Below, piece after piece: positions 34,227 to 45,189 of a stretch of 64,000 nt of DNA. Location of the stretch: assembly GCA_002633005.1 (NCBI GenBank), contig NMRA01000168.1, positions 375,129-439,128 on the forward strand, given 5' to 3'. The notes under the pieces are model-generated. The model made no database searches, was not told the DNA's origin, and was given only the letters and a program-made list of their open reading frames with translations. The first letter of the stretch is position 1. The number at the start of each line of letters is the position of its first letter. Position numbers and translations under genes: made by a program. Source of the DNA: Phoronis australis. Taxonomy: Eukaryota > Phoronida > Phoronidae.

Positions 34227-37200
34227 ATGGCGAAAACAAACATAGCAGGGTTCCACAATGCCGAAGCCGTACGCAAGATGCAATATCGCCCACTTGGTAA
34301 AACGGGAATGGATGTGTCTATACTCAGTTACGGTAAGTGACATAACTGAAGATCAGGGTGTGTTCAATTAGGTTGGATCTGAATCGTACGCGACAGTGAG
34401 GCGGCAACACGCCAGATCCCGTTTGCAAAATAGAAAGCTTTCGGGTTTGTTTCAACTGCAGACGGCAATGCCGTTCACAAATTGAGACTAAATCTATGTA
34501 TTAATCTAGTCCATTGTTTTAAAAGCTTTCCCATAGTCTTTTGCCCGGCATACTACTGACAGGTCAGTTATCTGCTATGGTTCAATGAGTTACTAAAACT
34601 ATACGGAACTACTTTCATCAGCGGGTGCCAGAGAACCGAAAATTAATGCAATAACATAATGCGTTTTTGTAGTATTTCTGCGGATAAAACGGATCGTTTG
34701 CCAAATTTTCAGGAGGAATTCAGTTTCTATTTCTAAAACCAAACAATGAACTCGAAAAACACCGGTTTTAGTCCACGATATATGAATTGATTTTAGCCAG
34801 AGTTTTACTGGCGTGAAGTCATCGCTAATGTGATAAATTCTCTGCTTTATACAAAATGACCTCAGATCAGCATTCCTGATAAACAGGCTTCTTGACGACA
34901 CAGGTCCTTATACAAACCTATTGATGAAGTATAAAGTGCCGTGAAACCCCCGATCCAATAGAAACTCGAGTTTTTATGGTGGAATAGCGCACGTGCCCAA
35001 GCGTTGTAGGTTGGGGATGAGGCAAAGCAGAAAACCAGCACATGCGCGCACCCAGGGGGGCTCGGGGGAGCTCGAACGAGCCCCCTCATTTGGCGAAGTG
35101 GGTAAAGAGGTCCGCCTCAGAGAAACAAAAAGAAAAGTCCAAGAGAACGAGACAAAAGTCCATTAAAAAGCGCAGACGCTCAGTTCACAGACCTGAAAGT
35201 GGTACCCAGTTTTTTTAGTCCTCCCGCTTTTTTAGGAAAGGTCCATTTTGTCAGAGGTTCGAGCCCCCCATATTAAAGGCTGGGTGTGCGCACGGCATGC
35301 AGCATATGACATACATTGTCCATATAAGCTTACTAACCCTATGAAGCAGCAGTAACTGGTTCATGTTCTTACATATCATAGACAACAGATTTGCTTACGG
35401 AATTCCTGGAAGACTGGCCCTCTCTTCCAATACACAACCAATTACACGTGCGCAACTTCCGGTTGGTGAACAGACGTAAGGAAATGTGTTACAGGAGGTT
35501 CCGGAAGAGAATAGTGGTGTCGTGGTGGTCGCTGATTCTGCACAAAATTGATTTTTTTGCATTGGGAATATGCAGAGTTGGCGGTCCATGTGTTATAACG
35601 GTCTGTGATCTTATTGATAAAAAATACCATCTGACATGTTTTTAACACGATAACAGGTGAACCAGAATAAATCTGGATTTGTTAAAACGCTGCAACCTGT
35701 CGTAAGGTTATCATCTGTCCTTTAGGTGCGTCCGCCTTGGGTAGCATGTATCGAGATACCAACGTTCAAGAGTCTTATGACGTAGTCAAGTATGCACTGA
35801 GTCACGGGATCAACTACGTGGATGTAGCGCCATGGTACGGCCATGGGAAAGCAGAAACGGTTTTGGGAAAGGTCAGGAACACACCATTTATCCGTCCCGT
35901 ATACCGGGGCACTCTTAGTAATTACTTTGAAGAGTAAAAAAAAACATTAAATTTATTTTATTCAAAGAACTGCAGCTACAGAAAAAAGCCCAGTCCAACC
36001 AGTTGTGTCGGTTCTAGATTTTCACACCCAGAGTCGTATTGAATTGATCATTGAGACGAAGCCTGTTGTGTAACAGCTGGGCCTTGCGTACGTCTCAGTT
36101 GGGCAGATTCATGCTCGCAAACTAAAGTGTTGTTTATCAACTTATGATCTGAAATCAATTTTATGTTAAATTCACCAGTGTTTGACAAAAGGAATGTGTT
36201 ACGCGCAGCTTCCATGCTGTACCATTTAATTTTGCGATGTTTCAATATTTTGAAGAGTAGGCCTACACATTTTCGGCAAGATGAGTGACGTTGGTACTCA
36301 GTTCTTTCTCTGATTTACAGGTTTTGAAAAACATTCCACGTGACTCGTATTACATTGCCACTAAGGTCTGCCGGTACGAGAAAGAGTTTGATCAAATGTT
36401 CGACTTTAGCGCCGAGAGGACGTTGAGAAGTGTTGACGAGAGCTTGGAACGTCTTGGGTTAGACTACGTTGACGTTATACAAGTGAGTTTTTGTTTGGGG
36501 GGTGGTGGTGGTGGGGTGGGGGTCACGAGCGGTGGGGGCTCTAATTGTTTGGCGATTCTGCTGTTAAGGACGTAATGGCCTTGGTTTATTAAAGAGGCCT
36601 GAAACGCGACAAACAGACAAAATTGCAATGCTGTAAGTGGCTCTCTGCCACTCAAACAGAATTCAACCTCCTCACCAGGTATTTTTTAGGGTTTGTTCGT
36701 GAAGATTTTAAATTTCTGTTGATATCAAGGCATTTTTTTAGTTTCAAAATTAAAAAAAAAGATCTTAGACGTGTGTGTACACAAACCCAAGATTTCGAAA
36801 ACAAGACATATAACCCATTCTTAATACAACGATCGACAATTTAGGAAATATTTCTGAAATGCAAGTAACTTCTCTACTGAAACATCACGCGTCTTTTTGA
36901 AGTTACGTAACCTAGATATTTTATTTTCTAGGTACATGACATGGAATTTGCTCCCAGTTTAGACATTATTCTCAACGAGACCTTGCCGGCACTTCAGAAA
37001 GTCAAAGAATCCGGAAAAGCTCGGTTCATTGGAATAACTGGTTATCCTCTGAGCATACTCAAGTAAGTCTTACCGCCTTTCTCTTTGATAATGTAACAGA
37101 AAAATGTACATGAACGCACTTACTTAGTGAACACGATTTTGACGGTTTTTTACGACTTAGCAGTAAGTTGTCTTGCATGAGCTATGTAGTACATTTACTA

Positions 37201-40200
37201 GTGTGCTGTCCTGTTTCGTTTTTTCACAGAAGTGCACCTTAAGTCTACGTTTTCCTTTATTAAACTTGATTACATAACAATAGGGCGAGGCAATGCGAAA
37301 ATTGTCTGTACACGCATACGTATTTGTTACGTAAAAAGTGTACCGAAATGTTCTAATACACACAAATCGGCGAATTTCCGTTCTCAAAGACGGCGAATTT
37401 CGATTTCTTTTGCTAGAGAAGTCATTGAACGAAGCTCAGTGAAAATCGACACAGTAATCTGCTACTGCCATCTGAGCATGAACGACACGTCGTTGCTGAA
37501 CATGATGCCATTCTTCAAGGTATTCATTAGATCGTACTATCCTTTAAAGGGACTCAGAAAAACTGTTGGATGGGATAGACGTCTTGAAAAATTATTACTT
37601 TTGACCAAAGTTATAAAATAACAGAATCCGTCGTGTTTTTGTAATTTATCATCAATTCTTGGCCTTGGCTTGCTAGCATTCGCTGCAATCAATGCCGATG
37701 ACTTCACGCTTTCAACTGTTAAACTGCGACCGCGGGGATTGCTCCTTCGATTCTACGCTCATGCTAATCTCAGAAAATCACTTTTCTCGCGGATAATGTC
37801 CGTTTAAAACAATGCTAAACTTACTTTCTGTTAAAAACTGTTGATTTCGGTCACTCATCATTAAAAAATTGGATCTATGCTGTCATGAGGGTGCTCAACA
37901 TTTTTCATATTGTAATGCATGACCCCTCCTCCAACGCACGCACGCACGCACGCACGCACACGGAAGTACAGGTCTACGATTAGTCGAAACATAATCAATG
38001 CCAAATTTTGTTTTTGCATCATTTTTGCCCCCTAAGTAGAAGTGATTTTTGTGCTCAGGAAGATCTGGCAGTTTTTTGTGACGCCCTGAAGTGAAAAACG
38101 TTGATCGCGACGCCCGGGGCTGAATGCAGTTCTATTACCCAACATATTCTACTTTCAAAGATGTCTTCATTACTAAATATAAAATTTCTGAAATAGCATT
38201 CCAAGTATTTTGATAGACCTGTTTGTTCCTAGTGAAATTCTCGGGCTAGAAGACTTAAAAAACATAATTTGCAAACTTGATACGAAAAACATACATGTAT
38301 AATAGTTAAAGTTGCAGTGATCTCCGTGGAAAATCATGATTTCTAGAAAAAAGCAGTCACACAAGTACAAACCTATATCCATACAATTGTGTGACCATCA
38401 AGGATTTAAAAAAATATATAATTTCATAGGACTTCTACTACTAATTAAAAGTTGATCAAGAAATTCGATCCTTGGTGAAGATCGCCTGTCACCTTAATTT
38501 AGGCTTACACGCCACATCACAGTGACAACATGCTTACTTAATAAAGTATGAATTTGACAGTATTATCATAGCTACACCATGGCAACAGCTTGCTGGACCT
38601 ATTTAAAATCAAATTGAAGAGCTCAAAAATCCAGTTTATTCATGATAAAACTGAAAGAGTGCGAAATTTTAATTTGTGGAAAGGATACTAATCTCGAAGT
38701 TGGTTCTATATTTTCCTTAATGAACCAGTAACCTTTTTGACACTTTCACTGATGCATACATGCAGGAGAATGGTGTTGGTGTGGTCAACGCATCGCCCAT
38801 TTCCATGGGTCTTCTTAGCAACCGAGGACCCCCGTCATGGCATCCCGCCACGAGTGATATTAAAGACGCTTGTGCAAAAGCGGCCGAATATTGCCAGGTG
38901 AACCTTTTGTTATATTTACAATTCTCGCGCATTTTACTAATGAGCTAATTTTGACGCAGAAAGTTCATCTAATGTAATGTGTATAAGAATTGCATGTTTA
39001 TTAATTTGTTATTTATAAAATGTCTTACTCTTATTAATTAATTATTGTCTGTTTTTAATTTTTATATTAATATTTTAGTTAATTATGTTGTCTTAATTTC
39101 TTTATCTTCTATTTATCATATTTTATTATGCGCCCACATATTTATATGTGGACGCATTATGCCGTCATCTCCGTCCGTCCGTCCGTCCGTCCGGGCGGCG
39201 TCCGGCGTCCGCTGCTCTATCTCCAAAACCCTTTGACATACGTTCATGAAATTTGGCACATATGTTCCATTCATGAATGGGACGGCATGTGCGAACTTTC
39301 GGACGGATCCGACTACCGGTGTGCCCCTAGTGGCAATTTTAGTTTTTTACGCTTACCTTTGTATCTTCAAAAGTCCTGAACGGATTTTCATGAAATTTGG
39401 TATGTAGGCACCTATTAGTGAGATGACGCTATCCTGCCGTTTTCAGATGGATTCGACATAGTTTGCGCCACCTAGTGGCCATTTTTAGTGTTTTCGAGTC
39501 TGTTTTTGTGCGTCCACCCCTCTATCAACCAAACCGCTCAAAGGATGATTGTGAAAATTGCCGTGTATGTGCTTACTATAAGGAAGACAGCTGACAATGA
39601 TTTTCAGACGATTTGGACTACTGTGGCACCTCCTAGTGGCAGTTTTGTTTTTTTTTGCGCCCATGGCTGTATCTCCCAAACCGTTTACAGGATTTTTACT
39701 AAAATTAGCAAGTGTATTTATGTGATGTTGACAACGGACGATGACGACTTTAGGATGATTCTGACTACCGGTATTCCTATAGTGGCAATTTTAGTATTTG
39801 CCTCTAGTGGCAATTTTAGTATTTTACATTGACCTCTGTATTTTCATAGGTCTTCAGATGTATACTTTGTGTTACTTCGTGACTATGAAGGAAAAGTTCC
39901 AAGTAGAAATTTTTTTCTGGCATTCTAATGCTGTGCTAATCTCGTATGTTACTTGGTAAATTTGTTTTTAATTTTATGTTTCTGTGGTGCTTTAAGCAAC
40001 TGGTGTATAGGATGTGCTTGTATTATGAAGATTACTCACATTTTGTCCCTAGCCTATTGAGGAGACAATGACCATGCCTTTCCATTTTGCTAAGTACAAC
40101 ATACTACATATATGCCTCTACTGGCCACTTTATGGTACCAATAAACAACCCTAGAAGGATACCGTATGCGGTGCAATTGTGGGCGCATTTCAACGCTCTG

Positions 40201-41997
40201 CGTTGCTCTTGTTCTTATTTTGCTTCATCATATTCATATTTATATTTTAGTTAATTATCTTGTCTTAATTTCTTTATCTTCTATTTATCATATTTTATTT
40301 TTTATTTTGCTTCATCAGTCTTTCCGTGTTAATTTCTTATTCTTCGATTATTACTTAAATTTGTCTTTCATTTTGTAATTCTGTTTTTGTCTTACTATCT
40401 GTTTGTTTTTTTACCGAGGGCCCCCACGGAAAGCAGTGTGAACTGATGGGGCTACCCTCATTGTAAATATTACAGTAATAAATAAATAATAAGTAATAGA
40501 TATAAATTGTGTTTTTCTTTTCTCTCATTAGCATAATAAAGCCACGTTTTCAAACGATTTCATAGTCGTCTTAATTACCTTGAATTTAGGAAAGAGGAGT
40601 GGACATTTCCAAATTAGCCATGCATTTCACACTGGGCTTTGATCAAGTACCCACCACTCTAGTAAGCACGGCGAGTCTGGAGAATATAAAGAAAAACATG
40701 GAGACTGTGTACACAAAACTATCGGAGCTGGAGAGAAAGACGTCAGACGAAATATTGGAGAAGTGAGTAAACGATGTCGACGTCGTTTTGCCAGAGCGTC
40801 GACTGTTCGAAGCCCTAAGGCAGTAAATTACAAACAAATCACAGAAGAGGTTGAAGTGAAAGTTTATTTTGCCAAGCTAAAAGTGATCATTTAAAGTTCG
40901 TGGCTTTGAACATGTGGTTGAACTTATACAAGCTGTAGGCTAAGTGTTGTTTCTGACGGTACCTACTTTTATTACATTTATTTTCAAGACATACTGAACT
41001 CTGTTATGGCCGGTGATTTCATCCAATTCTCGTTCTGCCCCAGGTTAATACTCCATTAGCGTCTCAGTGATAAAAGCAGGATAAAACTAAAAAAACGCTC
41101 ACCACGTCACAAAAATGATGGTTCTTGGTGACACTGGTCTTTCCCTTCAGTTGTTCCTGGCCTAAAACGTTGGTCAGGCTAGCCGGTTAGCAGACGTCAT
41201 AAGTTTTCAAAATTTCCTCTCAACTTTTGAGGATTAACGAATGTTAAAAAAATGCAGATAGTCTTGTACGCTGTACTGGACGTGCGGAGGCCTCTCAGGT
41301 AGGCCCATTGCATTGACCATCAGGAACCTGATGTTTATGCTTTATTAGTATGTAGATGAAACCGAGCTGAGGAGCTAGAAACCTGACTCAAGGGTCTAAC
41401 TAACAGAGTGCCCTAGTGGGACCCGAATCCACGACCTTGAGTAAAGAAGCAGACACTGTTCCTACTAAGCCACTCTGTCTCCTCTAACGTATGCTACAGA
41501 GCAGTATTTTATTTTACAGAGCTCTGTGGGTAAGTTGTTAATTTAGGCCAAAATTGGGTCTAGTAACCCCTTAAATTCTCGTTGTTATAACGTCCTGTCC
41601 TGCAGCTAATGTGGTCCACGGTCATTAAAATGTTCAAATGCGATAACTTATTGTGCAAGCAAAAACAAGGCTCGAAAAAGGACTCTCCGAAGTTTTTAGG
41701 AGTAGCTCTACAAGGGCTGGTTCAGAGGTTTTTCTCTCAATTAAATGACTTTTGTTACCATGAAAATGCATTCTTGCCCAACCTGAGAGAGAAGCCTCAT
41801 ACTCCAAGTCGTAGCATCTATCAACAAATATTCAATGAGCTGTAGTTAGCAGTGACCGAATACTTTCGCGCAATTCATGGACTGTTTGTGATTGACTTTT
41901 TAGGTTCATGAGGCCCCTGGCAGACAAAACCTGGGAAGGCGTCGAGGTGACGGAATATTGGACAAAACTGCGCAAACTACAGCAGGAAAAAGTTTGA
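34227..41997 (+). CDS. Aldo-keto reductase, L-galactose dehydrogenase-like
   Basis: Eight exons: 34227-34332, 35726-35871, 36321-36482, 36932-37062, 37417-37519, 38766-38897, 40590-40762, 41904-41997. All introns are GT-AG, phases join perfectly and the total is 348 codons plus stop. NAD(P)-dependent aldo-keto reductase (TIM barrel), soluble. The N-terminus MQYRPLGKTGMDVSILSYG is typical of the family. The catalytic tetrad is Asp68 and Tyr73 (in YVDVAPWYG), Lys99 (YYIATKV) and His140 (VHDMEF). The C-terminal part, ISMGLLSNRGPPSWHPA and RGVDISKLAMHF, follows the animal and plant L-galactose/D-arabinose dehydrogenase-like branch rather than classical AKR1 enzymes. In plants this enzyme makes L-galactonolactone for ascorbate; the animal substrate is uncertain. 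The gene is intact. Intron 6 carries a repeat insertion. A poly(A) signal AATAAA is at 42198-42203. Confidence 0.93.
37934..37962. repeat. (ACGC)n microsatellite
   Basis: About seven ACGC repeats in intron 5 of the aldo-keto reductase gene. Confidence 0.9.
39128..40213 (+). repeat. CCGTCCGT-headed modular repeat, copy 2
   Basis: Starts with the same palindrome (tgcgcccacatatttatatg), a short CCGT tract, then two-plus modules with AGTGGC blocks, and ends tgtgggcgca plus gttgctcttgtt. TGCGCCCACA at 39129 and TGTGGGCGCA at 40178-40187 are inverted termini. It sits in intron 6 of the aldo-keto reductase gene, inside one unit of an AT-rich tandem duplication, which gives the insertion boundaries. 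Confidence 0.78.
40242..40497 (+). mobile_element. Probable non-LTR retrotransposon 3' tail
   Basis: T-rich sequence leads into ccgagggcccccacggaaag and gatggggctaccctcattgt, followed by a tail of short aataaat repeats. The 'ggccccacgg ... ggggctaccc ... aataaataaataa' arrangement is like the 3' ends of CR1/L2-type LINEs of invertebrates. No reverse transcriptase frame remains. Class assignment is tentative. Confidence 0.4.
41409..41484 (-). repeat. tRNA-like SINE head, reverse
   Basis: On the minus strand, GTGGCTTAGTAGG (A-box-like) is followed about 35 bp later by GGATTCGGGTCCCAC (B-box-like). It lies in intron 7 of the aldo-keto reductase gene. Stem pairing is poor, so a SINE or tRNA relic is preferred over a tRNA gene. 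Confidence 0.5.
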
Positions 41998-42345
41998 TGG
42001 GATAACTAAGCACTTCAGAAACGTTTTAACATTTTATTAGTTTACGTGAAGGGCACTACATTATCGTTTATGTTTAAACACACAAAGGACAATGTAATAC
42101 TCATTATAACGGCGTCGACTTTTAGACAACGCCAACTGCTCAAGTACTGCTGTTAAGTGTAGAAGGAATATCTAGATGAAGACCCTTTGACATCGTAAAT
42201 AAAAAACAGTACTTGGGTTACAATGTGTTCAATGTAATACTTCTGAACCAATAGTACTAGTAAAATGTTGCATAATTTTGAATTGCTCCATTTCTGAAGG
42301 GAAGGAGTACATGTATATTGAATGAAGTAATTAAAGCTTCAGTTC

Positions 42346-42658
42346 GGCCCTGTTTAGCTGGTTAAACTAAAATTGAATCTGGCCTTTTACTGTCATAGAA
42401 CCGGTGTCGAGATATTCCGTACCCTGATAGGATTATATTTGTTATTATTAACCAGGTATCGAATGGGCGACTCAATAAAATCCTTCACAGTTCAGGTTGA
42501 GTTTTGTCAACCGTAAAATTGCGAATTCAAAGATCGACGAACGCACAGTTGTTTATGATTTGAGTCGTTAGTTAACACTTTATCACGGTTAGGAATATTA
42601 GGAGATCGACTTAGGACAGTAAAAATCCTAATTTCGTTTGAGCCAGCTCAACAGGGCC
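42346..42658. mobile_element. MITE with GGCCCTGTT termini
   Basis: The left end GGCCCTGTTTAGCTGG and the right-end complement GGCCCTGTTGAGCTGG extend as inverted repeats of about 90 bp, sharing TTTTACTGTC and ATATTCC blocks. TTCAGTT occurs just outside both ends (42338-42344 and 42662-42668) and may be the target duplication. Degenerate relatives lie at 4008 and 4713. Confidence 0.7.
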
Positions 42659-43065
42659 ATATTCAGTTACAAGTTAAGGATACTATAAATGTGGGGCCTT
42701 CTGGACATTTTTCAATACGTCATGAAGCATCGGCACAGACTACTAGACAAGTACTACTGTAGAAGTTCACGGCTGAAGCTATTTTATACATGAAATGTCG
42801 TGTTCTTGATGGAGAAGAGACTGGGCCGGGCCACTGCATCCCACACTCGATATACACCACAAAGGGCAAACTCTAGCTCAAAGTCGTGTTTACATCAATA
42901 AGACAATGTAATAGTGTTGGACGGCCCATGAAGCACAGTCCCACGTTCATGACTCCCATCTCTATTCCGCTCTTACTTGGGAACGCTTCCTATACTACAA
43001 GTGAGACAAACACACCTAACAGTTAGTATGCTATATGGAAGAATTATTAGTCGCTTACACACACT

Positions 43066-43156
43066 ATGTGGTCATATCACGCGACCTAAAGTTCAGTCTG
43101 GAGTGAAGAATTTTGCCTGCCTGGATTCGAACCGGGACCTTCAGCTAACCTTGTAG
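43066..43156 (-). repeat. tRNA-derived SINE, family 2, copy 1
   Basis: Minus strand contains a perfect B box, GGTTCGAATCC, preceded by an A-box-like AAGGTTAGCTGAAGG. The following 60 bp align to the copy at 52058-52156 (ATCACG-GA-CTAA, AGTCTG-A and GCC/CCTGG blocks). Confidence 0.55.
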
Positions 43157-43609
43157 TTCGTATGTTACTGAAAGTAAAGACAACCCATCCCTAGGGAGTA
43201 GACAGTTTAATTTAATTGTAAAATCAATTAGCTTAAATACTAGATCAACAATTTAGACAGGAACCATTAATTATTTGGTTGCAAAGTGACAACAAGCCAG
43301 AAATACCAAGAACAGATTATTTAGCTGCTGTAATGTTGATTTTCCATGATTCAATTACAATACACCTTGTCACGTGATTCATCATCAGCCAGCTATCTCA
43401 ATTCCTGAACATGAGTATGAAATGTAACCAACTCAAATATATACACTGCAATATATAATTTTCCTATGGGGACAGCACCTGCACTGAAGTGCCTGCCCCC
43501 TGGGTTCAATAACATTAAGGTGATATCTGGCAAATATTTACACAGAACAAACCATTAAACCAATAACACAAATTCATATAACATAAGACCAAGTTTATAG
43601 GTCTGAGAT

Positions 43610-43879
43610 ATATCAGAGAATGGATTCATGTTTATTGACAGGTGGCAATATGTCGCATCTCAAAGGCTGCCCACTCTCTAATGTAAGGGGTGAATTACGT
43701 AACTACAATTTGTGAAAAAAGGAATCACCAGTTGATGTAGCTGGAATTAACTATGAACTCAACAAAACACTAACAGCCTGGCTCAGCACAAAATTCTCAA
43801 AATGTCACAGAATTTCTCAGTGGCAAGCAAGTTTTGTCACAGAATGTCACTGTGTCACAGGGAATCCATTCTCTGATAT
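43610..43879. mobile_element. 270-bp segment bounded by a perfect 18-bp inverted repeat
   Basis: ATATCAGAGAATGGATTC at 43610-43627 and its exact complement at 43862-43879. The interior has no coding frame but carries TGTCACAGAAT repeats near the right end. Probably a small nonautonomous element; no clear target duplication. Confidence 0.55.
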
Positions 43880-44954
43880 AAACAAATGGCCATTCTGACT
43901 TGCTACAGGAAATTGAGTACAAACAAGGGCAAACATTACATTTGATGCTCACAACTGCTAGGATTACACATTACTACTGCCTAATAATTCCTTGCAAATA
44001 ATACATAAGTGGAAGAATGGAAAATATGTTAATTACGTACTTTAAAAGTTTTTACTGACCCACCACAATGAGAGTATAACACAATTAGATAAAGGGTAGC
44101 CTCACAAGATATTATGCATTTGACCAAGAAACAGAGAGTGTTTGTGCTGTAAAGTTAAGCACTGGCTTTTACAGCAAGCTCCAGATTGATGTTGTGAACC
44201 GAACCCTAACAGGAATGGTGAAAATGAATATATTTAAAGCATTCATTAATTCATATGAAACCCCTCATCAGGTTGAGAAATATGCAAAATTGGAAGTATA
44301 CAGAAGAAGTGTTGCGATTTATGCGATAACAGTTGTTTTTGTTACAATCCATCAACACCAATTTGACACAGCACTCCTACATAGGGCATATCCGTCTAGC
44401 TGAAATATTAGAAAATTAAAACTGCACTTAAAAGTATAAAGGTACCAATGTTGTTACGTGAGAGGGAAATTGTATTCAGGCAACATTGCTAATAGTTTTT
44501 TACCACTTTCTACACATCACCGAACCCCTTATTTTCAAAAACTCGGAATCTGATGCGACACTTCTAGAACAACAAAAACCTGGTAACTAAAAATGTTGAT
44601 GCTGTAGTCTTTTTTTCACACACTTTTTGTTATGGGTTTCCACTTCAAAATAAAAATTGTTATCATTTAGCCTAGTTTTCCACCAGACTGCCGCATTTTT
44701 ATCTTACATCGCTGATGGAAGAGTGCACCACATATTTCTACTGTCTACATTTATCTTTTTATCCATTTTATCAACATTTTTAGTGGGAAATGGCACTCAG
44801 CTGTTGATCCCTTCAACAAAAGGATCTTTCAATTCTGTTTGTTGCAACCAAAGTTCACAGAAACCAAATCAATTTCTGCATTGTGCACCTGACGAGGAAC
44901 TTGTGGGATGAAGAATTACAAAAATAGGGGGATCACTCATATTGACAAGGTACC

Positions 44955-45189
44955 GCAGGCGTGTACCAAAAATTGACGAGAGACCCCCTATTGCGGGTAC
45001 CAGGTCTGCTAATTCCCACCCTCTTTTGCGTGGTAGATTTTTCTGTAGAAAGATGGCCAGTGCACCCTTTGTGGGGCTGAGGCCAATGCAGTGGACCTTT
45101 TGCAGGGACGATATGGAAAATTAGGGGCCCATTGGACCCCGCGCGAGTCTCACAAAACCGCCTACCCACAATTTTTGGTACATGCCTGC
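44955..45189. mobile_element. 235-bp MITE-like element
   Basis: Terminal inverted repeats of 21 bp with one mismatch: GCAGGCGTGTACC... on the left, its complement ending gcctgc on the right. The interior is GC-richer than its surroundings and contains further short inverted blocks (gggtacc, ggggccc). Confidence 0.6.

Noticed and set aside
35085-35270. tRNA-like A box (gtgggtaaagagg) and B box (aggttcgagcc)
   Set aside because: Boxes are about 140 bp apart, too far for a tRNA, and the sequence between has no intron-like structure.
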